DNA of 64,000 nt from UBA8886 sp002731655. Its GTDB lineage: Archaea > Thermoplasmatota > Poseidoniia > MGIII > CG-Epi1. The notes beneath the pieces were generated by a model. It searched no databases. It was not told the origin of the DNA and worked only from the letters and a program-made list of their open reading frames with translations. The translations under genes were made by a program, and so were the position numbers. The stretch lies in contig JASLZX010000001.1 in NCBI GenBank assembly GCA_030754655.1, positions 123,550-187,549 on the forward strand, in the 5' to 3' direction. Positions 1 through 8,108 of this stretch are shown here, piece after piece; position 1 is the stretch's first letter, and each line of letters opens with the position of its first letter.

Positions 1-2111
1 CCTCCGCCCAGCAGCGGCAATACGTAGTAGATGGCGAGTACAGTCCCCATTAGTGCCTCGCCCACAATCAGTCCGGTCGCAATCATGTAGGTATTGAGTA
101 GCTTCAGCGTGCGCCCCTTCTCGCCGAGGCCGTCGCGCTCGACCGCTGGCTCTAGCACTTTCAGCTCCCACAGGTCACGCATTGCCCCGCCGACGACCAT
201 CGGCAGCGTCACCACCATCGGCAGGTACATTCCCAGCCCGAAGGCGGTCCCCATCCCGGTCAGCAGCTCCATGAATATGCCGATGCCGAAACCGAGCCCC
301 AGCAGCTGCCACGGCGTCTCGCCACCGAGCATAATCTGCGCGAAAGCGGCGAATGCGTTCGCCTGCGGTGCGTAGAGCACCAGTTCGCCCTTCGCGAGCG
401 CCAGCGAGAGGATGCCGGCAAACAGCGCCGAGACGATGGTGCCAGGGATGATGCCGACCAGTTCGGTCTTCATGATGTGCATCGGCCGGTTGCCGACGTA
501 GAGCGCCGCCTTGTAGTCGCCAATCACGGTTCCCGACATCGAGATGGCGCCGCCGAAGACGGTCGTACCGACCAGCGAAAGCAGTGCCGCATCGCTCGCC
601 GCGAGTCCCAGCAGGTTCTTGAAAATCAGCACCAGCATCAGCAGCACGATGAACGAAGTGCCCGATACGGGCTCGATGCTGGTCTCGCCCATCACCTTCA
701 CGGCAATCGCGCCAAGCGCGAAAGTCGTCAGGCAGAGCACCAGCGCAAAGACGAAGGAGGGGATGAAGCCAAACTCGGTCGCGAACACTAGCGTGATGCC
801 GACCAGCGTCACCACCAGCATCACGGGAATATGCGTCACTGGCCACTCATACCAGCCTTTGCCCTCGACGTAGTCGCGCCGCGCGACATCGTCGCCTCCG
901 GCAAAAATGGCGATAACGTCCGCCGCGGTGGTGCGGAAGACCGGGGCCATCTTCAGTAGCGCGGTGATGCCGCCGCCCAGGATGGCACCAATCGCCATCG
1001 GGCGCGCGACGTAGGCATACGATTTCAGCGACGCCGCGGGGTAGGCAGAGACGGCGTGGTAGAGCCCGTCGACAGGGTAATAAAAAGGATAATCAAGGGC
1101 GAACGCCATCGGCGTCACGACGAACCATGTGAAAAACGTCCCGAGGCTCACCAGCATTGCGACACGGAATTTCATGAACCAGCCGATGGCGCCCATCAGT
1201 GGAGTGAACTCGAAGCCGAGCCAGGTGTAGTTGGTGATTCCTGAGTCGAACGGCACCATCAGGTCGCCGCCCTCATAGTAGCGTGAGACCCCCAGTTCGT
1301 GCGCTCCCTTGTCGAGCACCGAGGTGCGAATAGGGTCGCCTGCGACGTCAACCGCGCTGGTGGAGAAAACCGGGAAGTCGCGCAGGAAAGTGAAAATCCC
1401 GACCAGCAGGGTCGAGATTCCGACCAGCCAGATTGAGTGGCGTGCGCTCTCGACCGACCCGGTCGAGGTCTCGCGTGCGATGTCCATCAGCTTGACGTTG
1501 GCTTCGAAGCCCGGCAACGGCAACGGATCTTCGACTAGCCATACTCTCCGAAAGATGATGAAGTAGAGCACGCCCAGCATCCCGCCCAGGATTGAAGCCA
1601 CCAGCGCCACCCCCGCCAGCACCCACGATTCGGGCAGCAGTAGCGAGGCGTCGACGAGATGGCTGCCGTCCGCCATGCGGTATTTCGAGGAGTAGGCGAG
1701 CAGATAGATGGCGGGATACGTAAACACGAAACCAGTGCAGACCATTGAGGCACCGGTCGAGGCGGAGGCGGAGAGGTTCACTTCGCCCGGGGTCCAGCGT
1801 AGCGCCATCGCCGCAAGGTAGGCGACGTACCACGAGCCGGAGACGATCATCCCGACCTTGAGCCCGACGTACTGGTTGATGACCGCGAACAGGATGCCGA
1901 TGACCAGCCCCAGCATAATCTGGTCCCACTTCCAAGTCGTCGAACCGAAGCCGTCGGTGCGCGACTTCTCCTCGAGATATTCCTCCAGCACCTCGGTGTT
2001 GAAGTTGGAGTACATCTCGGGGTCGAAGTAATCGAGCGTCCCCTCTTCGATAGCGCGCAGCCCTTCGGGGGTCGGCGGCTGCCGATACGGTGACGTCCTT
2101 ACTTTTGCCAT
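1..2111 (-). CDS. OPT family oligopeptide transporter (3' end cut by window edge)
   Basis: At least 703 codons are present, with the C-terminus beyond the left edge. After a short acidic N-terminus the protein is a chain of hydrophobic helices. Many segments have the polar/glycine pattern of the OPT superfamily, including NQYVGLKVGM near residue 85, a serine-rich SASASTGAS stretch, GDYKAALYVG and a late GTAFGLGMYLPM segment. The family imports oligopeptides or metal chelates by proton coupling, and bacterial and archaeal members are typically 600-700 residues. The start is the ATG at 2111; an upstream in-frame continuation lacks family similarity. Peptide uptake fits a heterotrophic marine archaeon. 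Family assignment is firm; substrate is unknown. Confidence 0.85.
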   Translation of the reverse strand, partial: MAKVRTSPYRQPPTPEGLRAIEEGTLDYFDPEMYSNFNTEVLEEYLEEKSRTDGFGSTTWKWDQIMLGLVIGILFAVINQYVGLKVGMIVSGSWYVAYLAAMALRWTPGEVNLSASASTGASMVCTGFVFTYPAIYLLAYSSKYRMADGSHLVDASLLLPESWVLAGVALVASILGGMLGVLYFIIFRRVWLVEDPLPLPGFEANVKLMDIARETSTGSVESARHSIWLVGISTLLVGIFTFLRDFPVFSTSAVDVAGDPIRTSVLDKGAHELGVSRYYEGGDLMVPFDSGITNYTWLGFEFTPLMGAIGWFMKFRVAMLVSLGTFFTWFVVTPMAFALDYPFYYPVDGLYHAVSAYPAASLKSYAYVARPMAIGAILGGGITALLKMAPVFRTTAADVIAIFAGGDDVARRDYVEGKGWYEWPVTHIPVMLVVTLVGITLVFATEFGFIPSFVFALVLCLTTFALGAIAVKVMGETSIEPVSGTSFIVLLMLVLIFKNLLGLAASDAALLSLVGTTVFGGAISMSGTVIGDYKAALYVGNRPMHIMKTELVGIIPGTIVSALFAGILSLALAKGELVLYAPQANAFAAFAQIMLGGETPWQLLGLGFGIGIFMELLTGMGTAFGLGMYLPMVVTLPMVVGGAMRDLWELKVLEPAVERDGLGEKGRTLKLLNTYMIATGLIVGEALMGTVLAIYYVLPLLGG

Positions 2112-2141
2112 GCGGGAACGACTCTGCACACGGTGCCGCGG

Positions 2142-2558
2142 TTAAACCGGTTTGGGGGCGGGCTCGACCAGTTCCAGCAGCACCCCCCCAGTGTCGCGCG
2201 GGTGGAAGAACGCGACGCGCATCCCCTCGGTGCCGTCGCGAACCTCGCCGCCCAGAGGCTCCAACCCGGCGGCGCTGCAACGCTGTAGCGCTGTCGTCAA
2301 GTCAGGAACCTCAAGTGCGATATGGTGCAATCCGGGCCCCTGCCGTTCCAGGAAGCGGCCGACGGGCGTATCGCCAGCGAGCGGCTCGAGCAGCTCCACC
2401 TCACCCCCACCAGCTGTTAGGTGCGCGGTGCGCACTCCCTCGGATGGGATGTCCTCGGTATGCCGCAGTTCGAGGCCCAGAGCTTTCCACAGCGGCAGCG
2501 CCGCGTCAATGGATTCGACCGCTACCGCCACGTGACGCAGCCGTGTCTTTTCACCCAC
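2142..2558 (-). CDS. mce: Methylmalonyl-CoA epimerase (VOC superfamily)
   Basis: The 138-residue protein has the paired beta-alpha-beta-beta-beta modules of vicinal-oxygen-chelate enzymes. Expected metal ligands are visible: His9 in LRHVAVAV, Glu53/55 in GGEVELLEP, His79 in GLHHIALEV and Glu129 in GVLLELVEP. The family interconverts (R)- and (S)-methylmalonyl-CoA, linking propionyl-CoA to succinyl-CoA. This suits the beta-oxidation genes elsewhere in the window, since odd-chain fatty acids yield propionyl-CoA. The start is a GTG at 2558. A TATA-like TATTTA on the minus strand near 2582 lies about 26 bases upstream, implying a leaderless transcript. Other VOC enzymes are less likely given the motif match. 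Confidence 0.85.
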   Translation of the reverse strand: MGEKTRLRHVAVAVESIDAALPLWKALGLELRHTEDIPSEGVRTAHLTAGGGEVELLEPLAGDTPVGRFLERQGPGLHHIALEVPDLTTALQRCSAAGLEPLGGEVRDGTEGMRVAFFHPRDTGGVLLELVEPAPKPV

Positions 2559-2681
2559 GTAGCGTGAAGGTCGCGGCTAAATAGGTGTTTGCCGCGTCTA
2601 CTCGCGTGCACAGAACTAGATATTGCAGAATTCTGTGGTCACAGAATCACTCTCCCACACTCAGCCTTCTCCTGATTTTAT

Positions 2682-2839
2682 CGATGATATTTTCCGGGCT
2701 TTACTACCTGCCTCATAATGCTGAAGCACAAGGTACCCCGGAGTACAATGATGTTAGCAATGGTCTACCCACACAAGGTCTCTGGGTTTCCAAGGTCCGG
2801 CTTCATGATATTGACGAGGATGAGTTTGAGTGGGACTAG
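2682..2839 (+). CDS. Possible truncated secreted-protein N-terminus (gene remnant)
   Basis: From the ATG at 2682 a 52-residue reading frame runs to a TAG at 2839; a longer in-frame version begins near 2585. It contains a signal-peptide-like hydrophobic stretch (TLSLLLILSMIFSGLYYL) if the upstream part is included, then a polar segment with GLPTQGLW and a final acidic DIDEDEFEWD. The last part resembles the start of FG-GAP-like extracellular repeats but stops at once. The 3' end overlaps the start of the pantoate ligase gene in another frame. It looks like the 5' stub of a lost surface protein, or a chance frame. Low confidence. Confidence 0.25.
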
Positions 2840-3557
2840 TCACGTGACCCTGCCCCCGGAAGACCACCCGAGATACAAATCCCTCATGGCCCGTGAGAAG
2901 TTGGTAGAAGCTGCTGATGCCGTCGCCAGGCAGGGATTGATTGCCCATGGGAGAGGCGAGGCGTTCGATTACCTGTTAGGTGAACAAACCTGTCCGCCCG
3001 CGATGGATGCAATCAGGGCCGCCGCATCCATGATGCTTGGTGCCACCAACCCAGTTATTTCGGTCAACGGGAATGTTGTCGCGCTGGCAGCCAGAGAAGT
3101 TGCACATCTTTCCGAGGTAAGTGGCGCCAAAGTCGAAATAAACCTGTTCCACCGAACTCCGGAACGGGTTGCAGCCTTGACCAGGATGATGGGTGATGCC
3201 GGGGTAAAGGCACTTGGGGAGAATGATGATGCTAATATCCCTGGATTAACGTCTGAAAGGGCAAAATGCTGCTCAGATGGAATAGGTTCAGCTGATGTCA
3301 TTCTTGTTCCACTTGAGGATGGGGACCGTTGTCGAGCTCTGGTGGATATGGGAAAGCAGGTGATTACTATTGATCTAAACCCCCTTTCAAGAACGGCTCA
3401 AACTGCCCATGTCACAATAGTTGACGAACTGACGCGGTGTCTGCCACTATTGACTGAGTCCGTCCGTGACGGGGCCGAGGTCGAGGATTTTGATAACAAA
3501 AAAAATCTGCAAAAGGTAATTGGCTTTATTTCTGATAGACTTTCAAGAACGGAATAG
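2820..3557 (+). CDS. 4-phosphopantoate--beta-alanine ligase (archaeal PPS)
   Basis: The 245-residue product matches archaeal phosphopantothenate synthetase, which joins 4-phosphopantoate to beta-alanine with ATP for coenzyme A synthesis and replaces bacterial PanC. Visible family features are the N-terminal HPRYKSLMAREKLVEA, the GRGEAFDYLLGE segment, the ATNPVISVNGN stretch and the C-terminal VITIDLNPLSRTAQ. I chose the ATG at 2820 because the family normally begins only a few residues before HPRY; the longer in-frame extension is unrelated. Codons are noticeably AT-richer than in neighbours (for example runs of aaa and tta near 3500), hinting at a different history. No obvious TATA box is unique to this start. 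Confidence 0.85.
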   Translation: MSLSGTSHVTLPPEDHPRYKSLMAREKLVEAADAVARQGLIAHGRGEAFDYLLGEQTCPPAMDAIRAAASMMLGATNPVISVNGNVVALAAREVAHLSEVSGAKVEINLFHRTPERVAALTRMMGDAGVKALGENDDANIPGLTSERAKCCSDGIGSADVILVPLEDGDRCRALVDMGKQVITIDLNPLSRTAQTAHVTIVDELTRCLPLLTESVRDGAEVEDFDNKKNLQKVIGFISDRLSRTE

Positions 3558-3571
3558 CCCGAGCAAAATGG

Positions 3572-3646
3572 TGCTCCCGCCGGGATTCGAACCCGGGTGT
3601 TCGGCTCGAGAGGCCGAGATGATGGGCCGGACTACACCACGGGAGC
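3572..3646 (-). tRNA. tRNA-Glu(CTC)
   Basis: On the minus strand a full cloverleaf can be drawn: acceptor GCTCCCG/CGGGAGC, anticodon stem TCGGC/GCCGA around the loop CTCTCGA (anticodon CTC), and T-arm CCGGGTTCGAATCCCGG. The discriminator base is A and no CCA is encoded. There is no intron. Confidence 0.93.
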
Positions 3647-3719
3647 GCCGGCCCGGCTGCGGGCTTTCACCTTAATAGCTTTCGTCAGAGCGTGCGCCGG
3701 CGTGCACGCCGGCACGCGC

Positions 3720-4340
3720 TCACTCGGCGATGAGCACCGCGCGCACCGGCGAGGCGTCGGCGCCCTCCAGCCGCAGCGGGAAGGCGGCCAGTGTGTAGCG
3801 GCCGGGGGCGACGTGCTCCAGCACCAGCCCTTCGAGGATGGCAATGTCGTGGTCAGCGGCCGCGCGGTGCGCCGGGAGGTCCTCCGACTCCTGCGGGTCA
3901 ATCGAGGGCGTGTCGATGCCGACCAGCCGCACCCCCTGCGCGTGGAGCGACTCGATGAGTTCGGCGGAGAGGCTGGCGAAGTCCGGGGTCCACCGCTCAG
4001 GGTCGGGGAACGACCCGGTGCGGAAGAGCACGCGCGGCGTTTCCACCAGCACATCGAGGTCGCCGGGGCGGATGCGGCCGCTGCGCTTCGCGAGCGCGAT
4101 GACTTGGCAGGCGCCATAGCAGGTTTCCAGTTCCATCGCGTCAATTCCCGGTGCGTCGGCGGCGCAATGGCCTGGCGCGTCAATGTGTGCGCCGAGGTGC
4201 AGGGTGGTGCGCAGCGCGCTCAGGCTGACGCTGTCGCCCGCCTCGCGGCTGGTACTGTCGGTGCGGGAGTAGGGAATGTCGCCGGGCCAGACGCGGATGC
4301 GCTCGGAGATCAGCGGCGAGATGTCGATGAGGCGAACCAT
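3720..4340 (-). CDS. Cyclase-family amidohydrolase, kynurenine formamidase-like
   Basis: The 206-residue protein has the cyclase-family metal motif HLGAHIDAPGH (His48, His52, Asp54, His58), a close match to HxGTHxDxPxH of KynB and isatin hydrolases. The later GIDTPSID segment also matches KynB. KynB hydrolyses N-formylkynurenine in tryptophan breakdown. The start ATG at 4340 precedes the family's usual VRLIDISPLIS opening. A TATA-like TATTAAC near 4368 lies about 26 bases upstream, so the mRNA is probably leaderless. The next gene downstream on the strand is tRNA-Glu, so it appears monocistronic. No other tryptophan-degradation gene lies nearby, so another amide or lactone substrate is possible. 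Confidence 0.75.
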   Translation of the reverse strand: MVRLIDISPLISERIRVWPGDIPYSRTDSTSREAGDSVSLSALRTTLHLGAHIDAPGHCAADAPGIDAMELETCYGACQVIALAKRSGRIRPGDLDVLVETPRVLFRTGSFPDPERWTPDFASLSAELIESLHAQGVRLVGIDTPSIDPQESEDLPAHRAAADHDIAILEGLVLEHVAPGRYTLAAFPLRLEGADASPVRAVLIAE

Positions 4341-4365
4341 GCCGCCCGCCCGGCGTTTGCGGTCG

Positions 4366-5316
4366 TTAATAGTTTTCGTCGAGCCAGCGCGCCGTGTCAA
4401 CGATGGCGGCGCGGCTGCCGAACTGTGGTTTCCAGCCGAATTCACGCAGCCGCTCGACCGCCAGCAGCATCCGCTTCACGTCGCCCTCCCAGCCGCGTCC
4501 GCCGTCGACGCCGCCGGTGAAGTGGTATGGTACGTCGGGGAGGCCGAGCGCATCGCAGACCGCGTCCGCCACCGTCACGACGTCGATGCCGTCCAGCGAG
4601 CCGACGTTAAGCGCGGTGAAGCCGCCGTCGGGGCACGCTTCGGCGGGCGCGACCGCGAGCATCCCGGCGATGCAGTCGGCGACGTGGAAGTAGGACTTGA
4701 ACTGCTTGCCGTCGCCGAGGATTTCCAATGCAGTCGGGTCGGCCTGCAGTTTGTGGATGAAGTCGAAGGTGACGCCGTGGTTGCTGCGCGGGCCGACGCA
4801 GTTGGCGAAGCGGAACGAGATGGCGCGCCCGCCCTCCTCCTCGCAGAAGCGCTCGATGAGCTGCTCCGCCTCGAGCTTGCTCTGGCCGTAGGCCGAGATA
4901 GGCGCCAGTGGTTCGTATTCCTCAGGAGTCGGCACGACGCTCGCCTCGCCGTAGACGGTCGAAGTCGAGGTGAAGACGATGTCGCGCACATTACAGCGTG
5001 CCATCGCCGCCAGCACGCAGCGTGTCGCGTCGACGTTCTGCCGGAACATGACTTCCGGCGCGTCGATACCGGTGCGCACCTCGGGGTTGGCCGAGAGGTG
5101 CCAGACTATATCGACCACCGCCAGCAGCGCGTCGAAATTCTCGTCGAGCAGGTCCAGCTCGTGGAACTCGATGGAGTCGCGCACGCCCGCGAGGAAGTCG
5201 AGGCTTCCCGACGAGAGGTTGTCGAGCACGCTGATGCGGTCGCCCCGCGCGACCAGCGCGTCGACCAAGTGCGAGCCGATGAAGCCGGCACCGCCGGTGA
5301 CCAGTGAATGCGTCAT
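4366..5316 (-). CDS. NAD-dependent epimerase/dehydratase, UDP-glucose 4-epimerase-like
   Basis: This 316-residue extended short-chain dehydrogenase starts with the Rossmann motif TGGAGFIG (residues 7-14). It carries the catalytic Ser/Thr cluster STSTVYGE (117-124) and Tyr143-x3-Lys147 in SAYGQSKLEAE. The substrate-binding part includes RFANCVGPR and the terminal KPQFGSRAAI. Such enzymes epimerise or dehydrate nucleotide sugars for glycan synthesis. Its start ATG overlaps the TGA of the upstream pentapeptide/export gene (ATGA), so the two are co-translated. With an STT3 oligosaccharyltransferase and a nucleotidyltransferase in the window, a role in surface glycan precursors is reasonable; the exact sugar is not readable. 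Confidence 0.82.
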   Translation of the reverse strand: MTHSLVTGGAGFIGSHLVDALVARGDRISVLDNLSSGSLDFLAGVRDSIEFHELDLLDENFDALLAVVDIVWHLSANPEVRTGIDAPEVMFRQNVDATRCVLAAMARCNVRDIVFTSTSTVYGEASVVPTPEEYEPLAPISAYGQSKLEAEQLIERFCEEEGGRAISFRFANCVGPRSNHGVTFDFIHKLQADPTALEILGDGKQFKSYFHVADCIAGMLAVAPAEACPDGGFTALNVGSLDGIDVVTVADAVCDALGLPDVPYHFTGGVDGGRGWEGDVKRMLLAVERLREFGWKPQFGSRAAIVDTARWLDENY

Positions 5317-7541
5317 TCCTCGTCCTCTGTATCGCCTTCGGGTTTGTTGGCGGGCGGTTGATCCTGCGCGCCTTCGGGCATGAATGCATCGAGTACGGTC
5401 GCGGTGGTCTTCGAAATCACCTGCCCTGTTCCCTCAACGGCGCGGAAAACGCCGAGGGTCGCCGCGCCTGCCAGGTCGGCTGCGGCGCCGACCGGAGCGC
5501 CGATGATACCCTCACGGTGGAGCCCCAGCACCTCCTGGAATTCGTCCAGGCTCAGCTCGTCCCAGTGGCGGAAGGTGTACCAGAGGGTGACGATAATCAG
5601 CGCCACCACCAGCGCAATCAACAGTCCGTAGGTCCCCATCTGCCCGGCGAGGCCGAGGCCGAATACAATTGAGGCGGAGATGATGAATGACCCGAGGACG
5701 CCACCAATCGCCACGGCCGAGAGGATGCGGTGGGGGGACATCGACATCGAGCGGCCGAGCAGCGTGCCGCCGACCGAGCCGGAGCCCTGAAACGGAAACA
5801 TCACGAAGAGCATGATGCCGGCGAACGCCAGCCGCTCAATCCACGGCTGCACGGTCATGATTTCGTGGCCCTTGGCCTGCACTCGTCGGATGGCGCCACC
5901 GACGAACGGAATTTTGCGCGCAAGGTCGAAGTTCCACGCCAGAAAGACGCCGACCATGATGTCGACGAAGGCGGTTGCCAGCGCTAGCACCCAGGGGTTG
6001 ATTCCGGCCGCAATCCCGAGCGGGATGACGGTCCCCTTGCCGAGTGGTGGGACGAAATAGAGCAGCATCAGCTGCGAAACCAGCAGGAAGTCGCGTGTGG
6101 GGATGGCGAGGAACAGCAGCAGGAATCCACCCACGGTGGCGAGTATTGGCATGCTGAAGCGCGTCACCGTCAGGATTACCGCGGGGCCGCCGACAGCGTA
6201 AACCAGCAGCATCGCGCCCGCCAGCACGAAAGTGTTGAAGCCGACCGACCACCAGAAAGTGGGCTGCACCACCTTGGGCTCGACCACTAACAGCTCGCGG
6301 CTAAGGTTGACCGGCTGCTCGCCGAAGGGAGTCGTGAAGCCAGCCCCCGTTACATTGCCGGCAATCCAGGTCGAGTTGGCGACCGACCCGGCACCGCCAC
6401 CTTCAGCGATGACCGTGACGTCCATGTAGATTGAGGCGCCGACCGGCAGCCGCTGCTCCAGGTTTCCCGCCGCGCGAACCGTGGCGCCGCGGAGGACCAT
6501 GTAGGTGTAGCCGAGGTCTTCCCCGTCGGCGACGTTGGTAACCGGGGTGTTGTGCAGCGTAAAGTTGATGACGCGCGTCTGCTGGAACAGCACCACATCC
6601 AGCTGCGACCGCTGGAAGCTGCCGTTGGTCAGCTGCGCGTGGTCGAACTTGATTCCGCGCAGGTTGCTCTGTAGCGCGCTGGTGCCTTCCCAGACCGTGC
6701 TGCGCACCACCATCCGGTCGACGGTGGCGTGTTCCAGCCGCGTCTCCTCGAGGACCGAGTTCTGCAACAGGACCTCGGAGAGCATGACGTGCGTGAGCAC
6801 CGAGCCGCGAATCGTAACATTGTGGAAGGCAACACGCTCGAAGTCGCAGTTGATGAAGAAGCCATATTCGAAGACGACGTTCTCGAAGACGACATCCTCG
6901 AAGCCCACCTCGTTGAACAGGAAACCGTTGATGGAGAGGTTGCTGAAGTATTGCTGCCGCACCAGTCGCGCACTCGAGTAATTAGCCGCCGCATTCGACG
7001 ACTGCCCGAAGAGCGACTCTAGCGACCCGTTCGCCAGCAACGTGCCGTCGGCCGCTTGCGGCGCCGGGACCAGCTGTGGCCAGCCCGATTCCTCGAGCGG
7101 GGCGTAATATTCGATAGACTCGATGTTGCCCTGCAGCAGGAAAGTGTCGCCGGGTGCGAAGTCGGGATAGTCGCCGTCGGTGGTGTAGCGCGCCAGATTG
7201 CCATGGTCGACCGCAGCCACATACCAGTAGCCGCTGCGATCCTGCCCGAGCGCCGCCTGTGGCCAGCCTGCGAGGCTGACGCCGAGCAGGATTAGCAGCA
7301 CCCCCAGCGCCAGCAGCGGCCGCGAGGCGGCGCGGACGCGCGTGACGAAGATTCGCATGGCGTCGATGACGAAGTCGATTTCGTCCTTCTCGCGCCGGCT
7401 GACTTTGACCAGCACCTCTTCCTGCCGGGCGCGCCACGCAATCGGCCTCTCGCCCAGCTCGTGACCCGGCAGCGGCGCCTGCGCCTCGGGGTCGACCGGG
7501 GCGGGCGATTCGGTTTCCGGCGGCTGCTCCTCGCTGGACAT
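5313..7541 (-). CDS. Membrane protein: extracytoplasmic pentapeptide-like beta-helix plus small multidrug-export (COG2426-like) domain
   Basis: The 742-residue protein has a Pro/Glu-rich cytosolic N-terminus, a first membrane helix near residues 75-98, and an outer domain. Between about 190 and 370 the outer domain repeats a roughly five-residue pattern with aromatic or hydrophobic centres (FEDVVFENVVFEYGFF and similar), as in pentapeptide right-handed beta-helices. From about 430 onward are several membrane helices. They include IPLGIAAGINPWVLAL and FPFQGSGSVGGTLLGR, which match the Sm_multidrug_ex family. The family's function is not established. An acidic tail follows. The start is the ATG at 7541, about 26 bases after a TATA-like TTAAA near 7568; an in-frame GTG lies four codons earlier. 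It is coupled to the epimerase by ATGA overlap. Confidence 0.7.
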   Translation of the reverse strand: MSSEEQPPETESPAPVDPEAQAPLPGHELGERPIAWRARQEEVLVKVSRREKDEIDFVIDAMRIFVTRVRAASRPLLALGVLLILLGVSLAGWPQAALGQDRSGYWYVAAVDHGNLARYTTDGDYPDFAPGDTFLLQGNIESIEYYAPLEESGWPQLVPAPQAADGTLLANGSLESLFGQSSNAAANYSSARLVRQQYFSNLSINGFLFNEVGFEDVVFENVVFEYGFFINCDFERVAFHNVTIRGSVLTHVMLSEVLLQNSVLEETRLEHATVDRMVVRSTVWEGTSALQSNLRGIKFDHAQLTNGSFQRSQLDVVLFQQTRVINFTLHNTPVTNVADGEDLGYTYMVLRGATVRAAGNLEQRLPVGASIYMDVTVIAEGGGAGSVANSTWIAGNVTGAGFTTPFGEQPVNLSRELLVVEPKVVQPTFWWSVGFNTFVLAGAMLLVYAVGGPAVILTVTRFSMPILATVGGFLLLFLAIPTRDFLLVSQLMLLYFVPPLGKGTVIPLGIAAGINPWVLALATAFVDIMVGVFLAWNFDLARKIPFVGGAIRRVQAKGHEIMTVQPWIERLAFAGIMLFVMFPFQGSGSVGGTLLGRSMSMSPHRILSAVAIGGVLGSFIISASIVFGLGLAGQMGTYGLLIALVVALIIVTLWYTFRHWDELSLDEFQEVLGLHREGIIGAPVGAAADLAGAATLGVFRAVEGTGQVISKTTATVLDAFMPEGAQDQPPANKPEGDTEDEE

Positions 7542-7579
7542 CCGCCCCCGCACCCCTTCTGAGCGTTTAATCCTTGCCT

Positions 7580-7786
7580 TCAGCCACCCGACGCCACCAG
7601 CACCACGCGTACGCCCCCTTTCGGGAGCGGTGAATTGAGCGCGACCGGCCGCAGCGGCTCCCCCTCGGCGAGCACCAGCACGCCGTCCGGGTGCAGCTCC
7701 AGCGCCGCGACCAGCTCGCCCGCGGTCGCCCCCTCCGGGAGCTCGACCTTGCGCTCTTCGCCGCCGACGGTCACGCGCCGCTTCAT
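7580..7786 (-). CDS. ThiS/MoaD-like ubiquitin-fold protein (SAMP-like)
   Basis: The 68-residue protein is the size of a beta-grasp sulfur carrier and ends in Val-Ala-Ser-Gly-Gly, the diglycine tail that E1-like enzymes adenylate. The N-terminal beta hairpin (RRVTVGGEERKVEL), the helix GATAGELVAAL and the later LNSPLPKGGVRVVLV fit ThiS/MoaD and archaeal SAMPs. It may serve as a sulfur donor (tRNA thiolation, molybdopterin or thiamine) or as a protein modifier. No biosynthetic partner is adjacent to separate these. ATG at 7786, with a TATA-like GTTAATC near 7812, suggests a leaderless single-gene transcript. Confidence 0.8.
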   Translation of the reverse strand: MKRRVTVGGEERKVELPEGATAGELVAALELHPDGVLVLAEGEPLRPVALNSPLPKGGVRVVLVASGG

Positions 7787-7887
7787 GCGCAGCCAGCGGT
7801 GGACGGGATTAACGGTTGGCGGCGGCAGCCAATTGCTGCCGCCGCCCCGACTTAATGCTTATCATCCCGCCACAATGGCGCCTGCGC

Positions 7888-7973
7888 GCCAGGATCGCCT
7901 AGTCCGGTAGGGCGGTGGTCTCGAAAACCACTGGGGTCTCCCCACGGGGGTTCGAATCCCTCTCCTGGCGCCA
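7888..7973 (+). tRNA. tRNA-Ser(CGA)
   Basis: Acceptor GCCAGGA pairs with TCCTGGC. The anticodon stem GTGGT/ACCAC holds the loop CTCGAAA (anticodon CGA). A long class-II variable arm (TGGGGTCTCCCCA) follows, then T-arm GGGGGTTCGAATCCCTC. The discriminator is G, as expected for serine, and CCA is encoded at 7971-7973. Confidence 0.93.
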
Positions 7974-8108
7974 TTTCTCTCTCTGACGAGAGCGCTGCGG
8001 AGAAACGTTGCGATTTCGAGACATAATACCCCAAAGACCGGGGTGTCATAAGGTGGTAGTCGGGCCTGCCGGCGTTCATTCAATCCTATTCTGATGGCTT
8101 ATATCCGC

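Noticed and set aside
4276..5307. Long plus-strand open frame opposite the sugar epimerase gene
   Set aside because: It mirrors the epimerase on the other strand, is rich in Arg/Ala/Val from GC-biased codons, and has no recognisable motif. The same applies to antisense frames at 9983-11071, 14366-15265 and 62353-63213.
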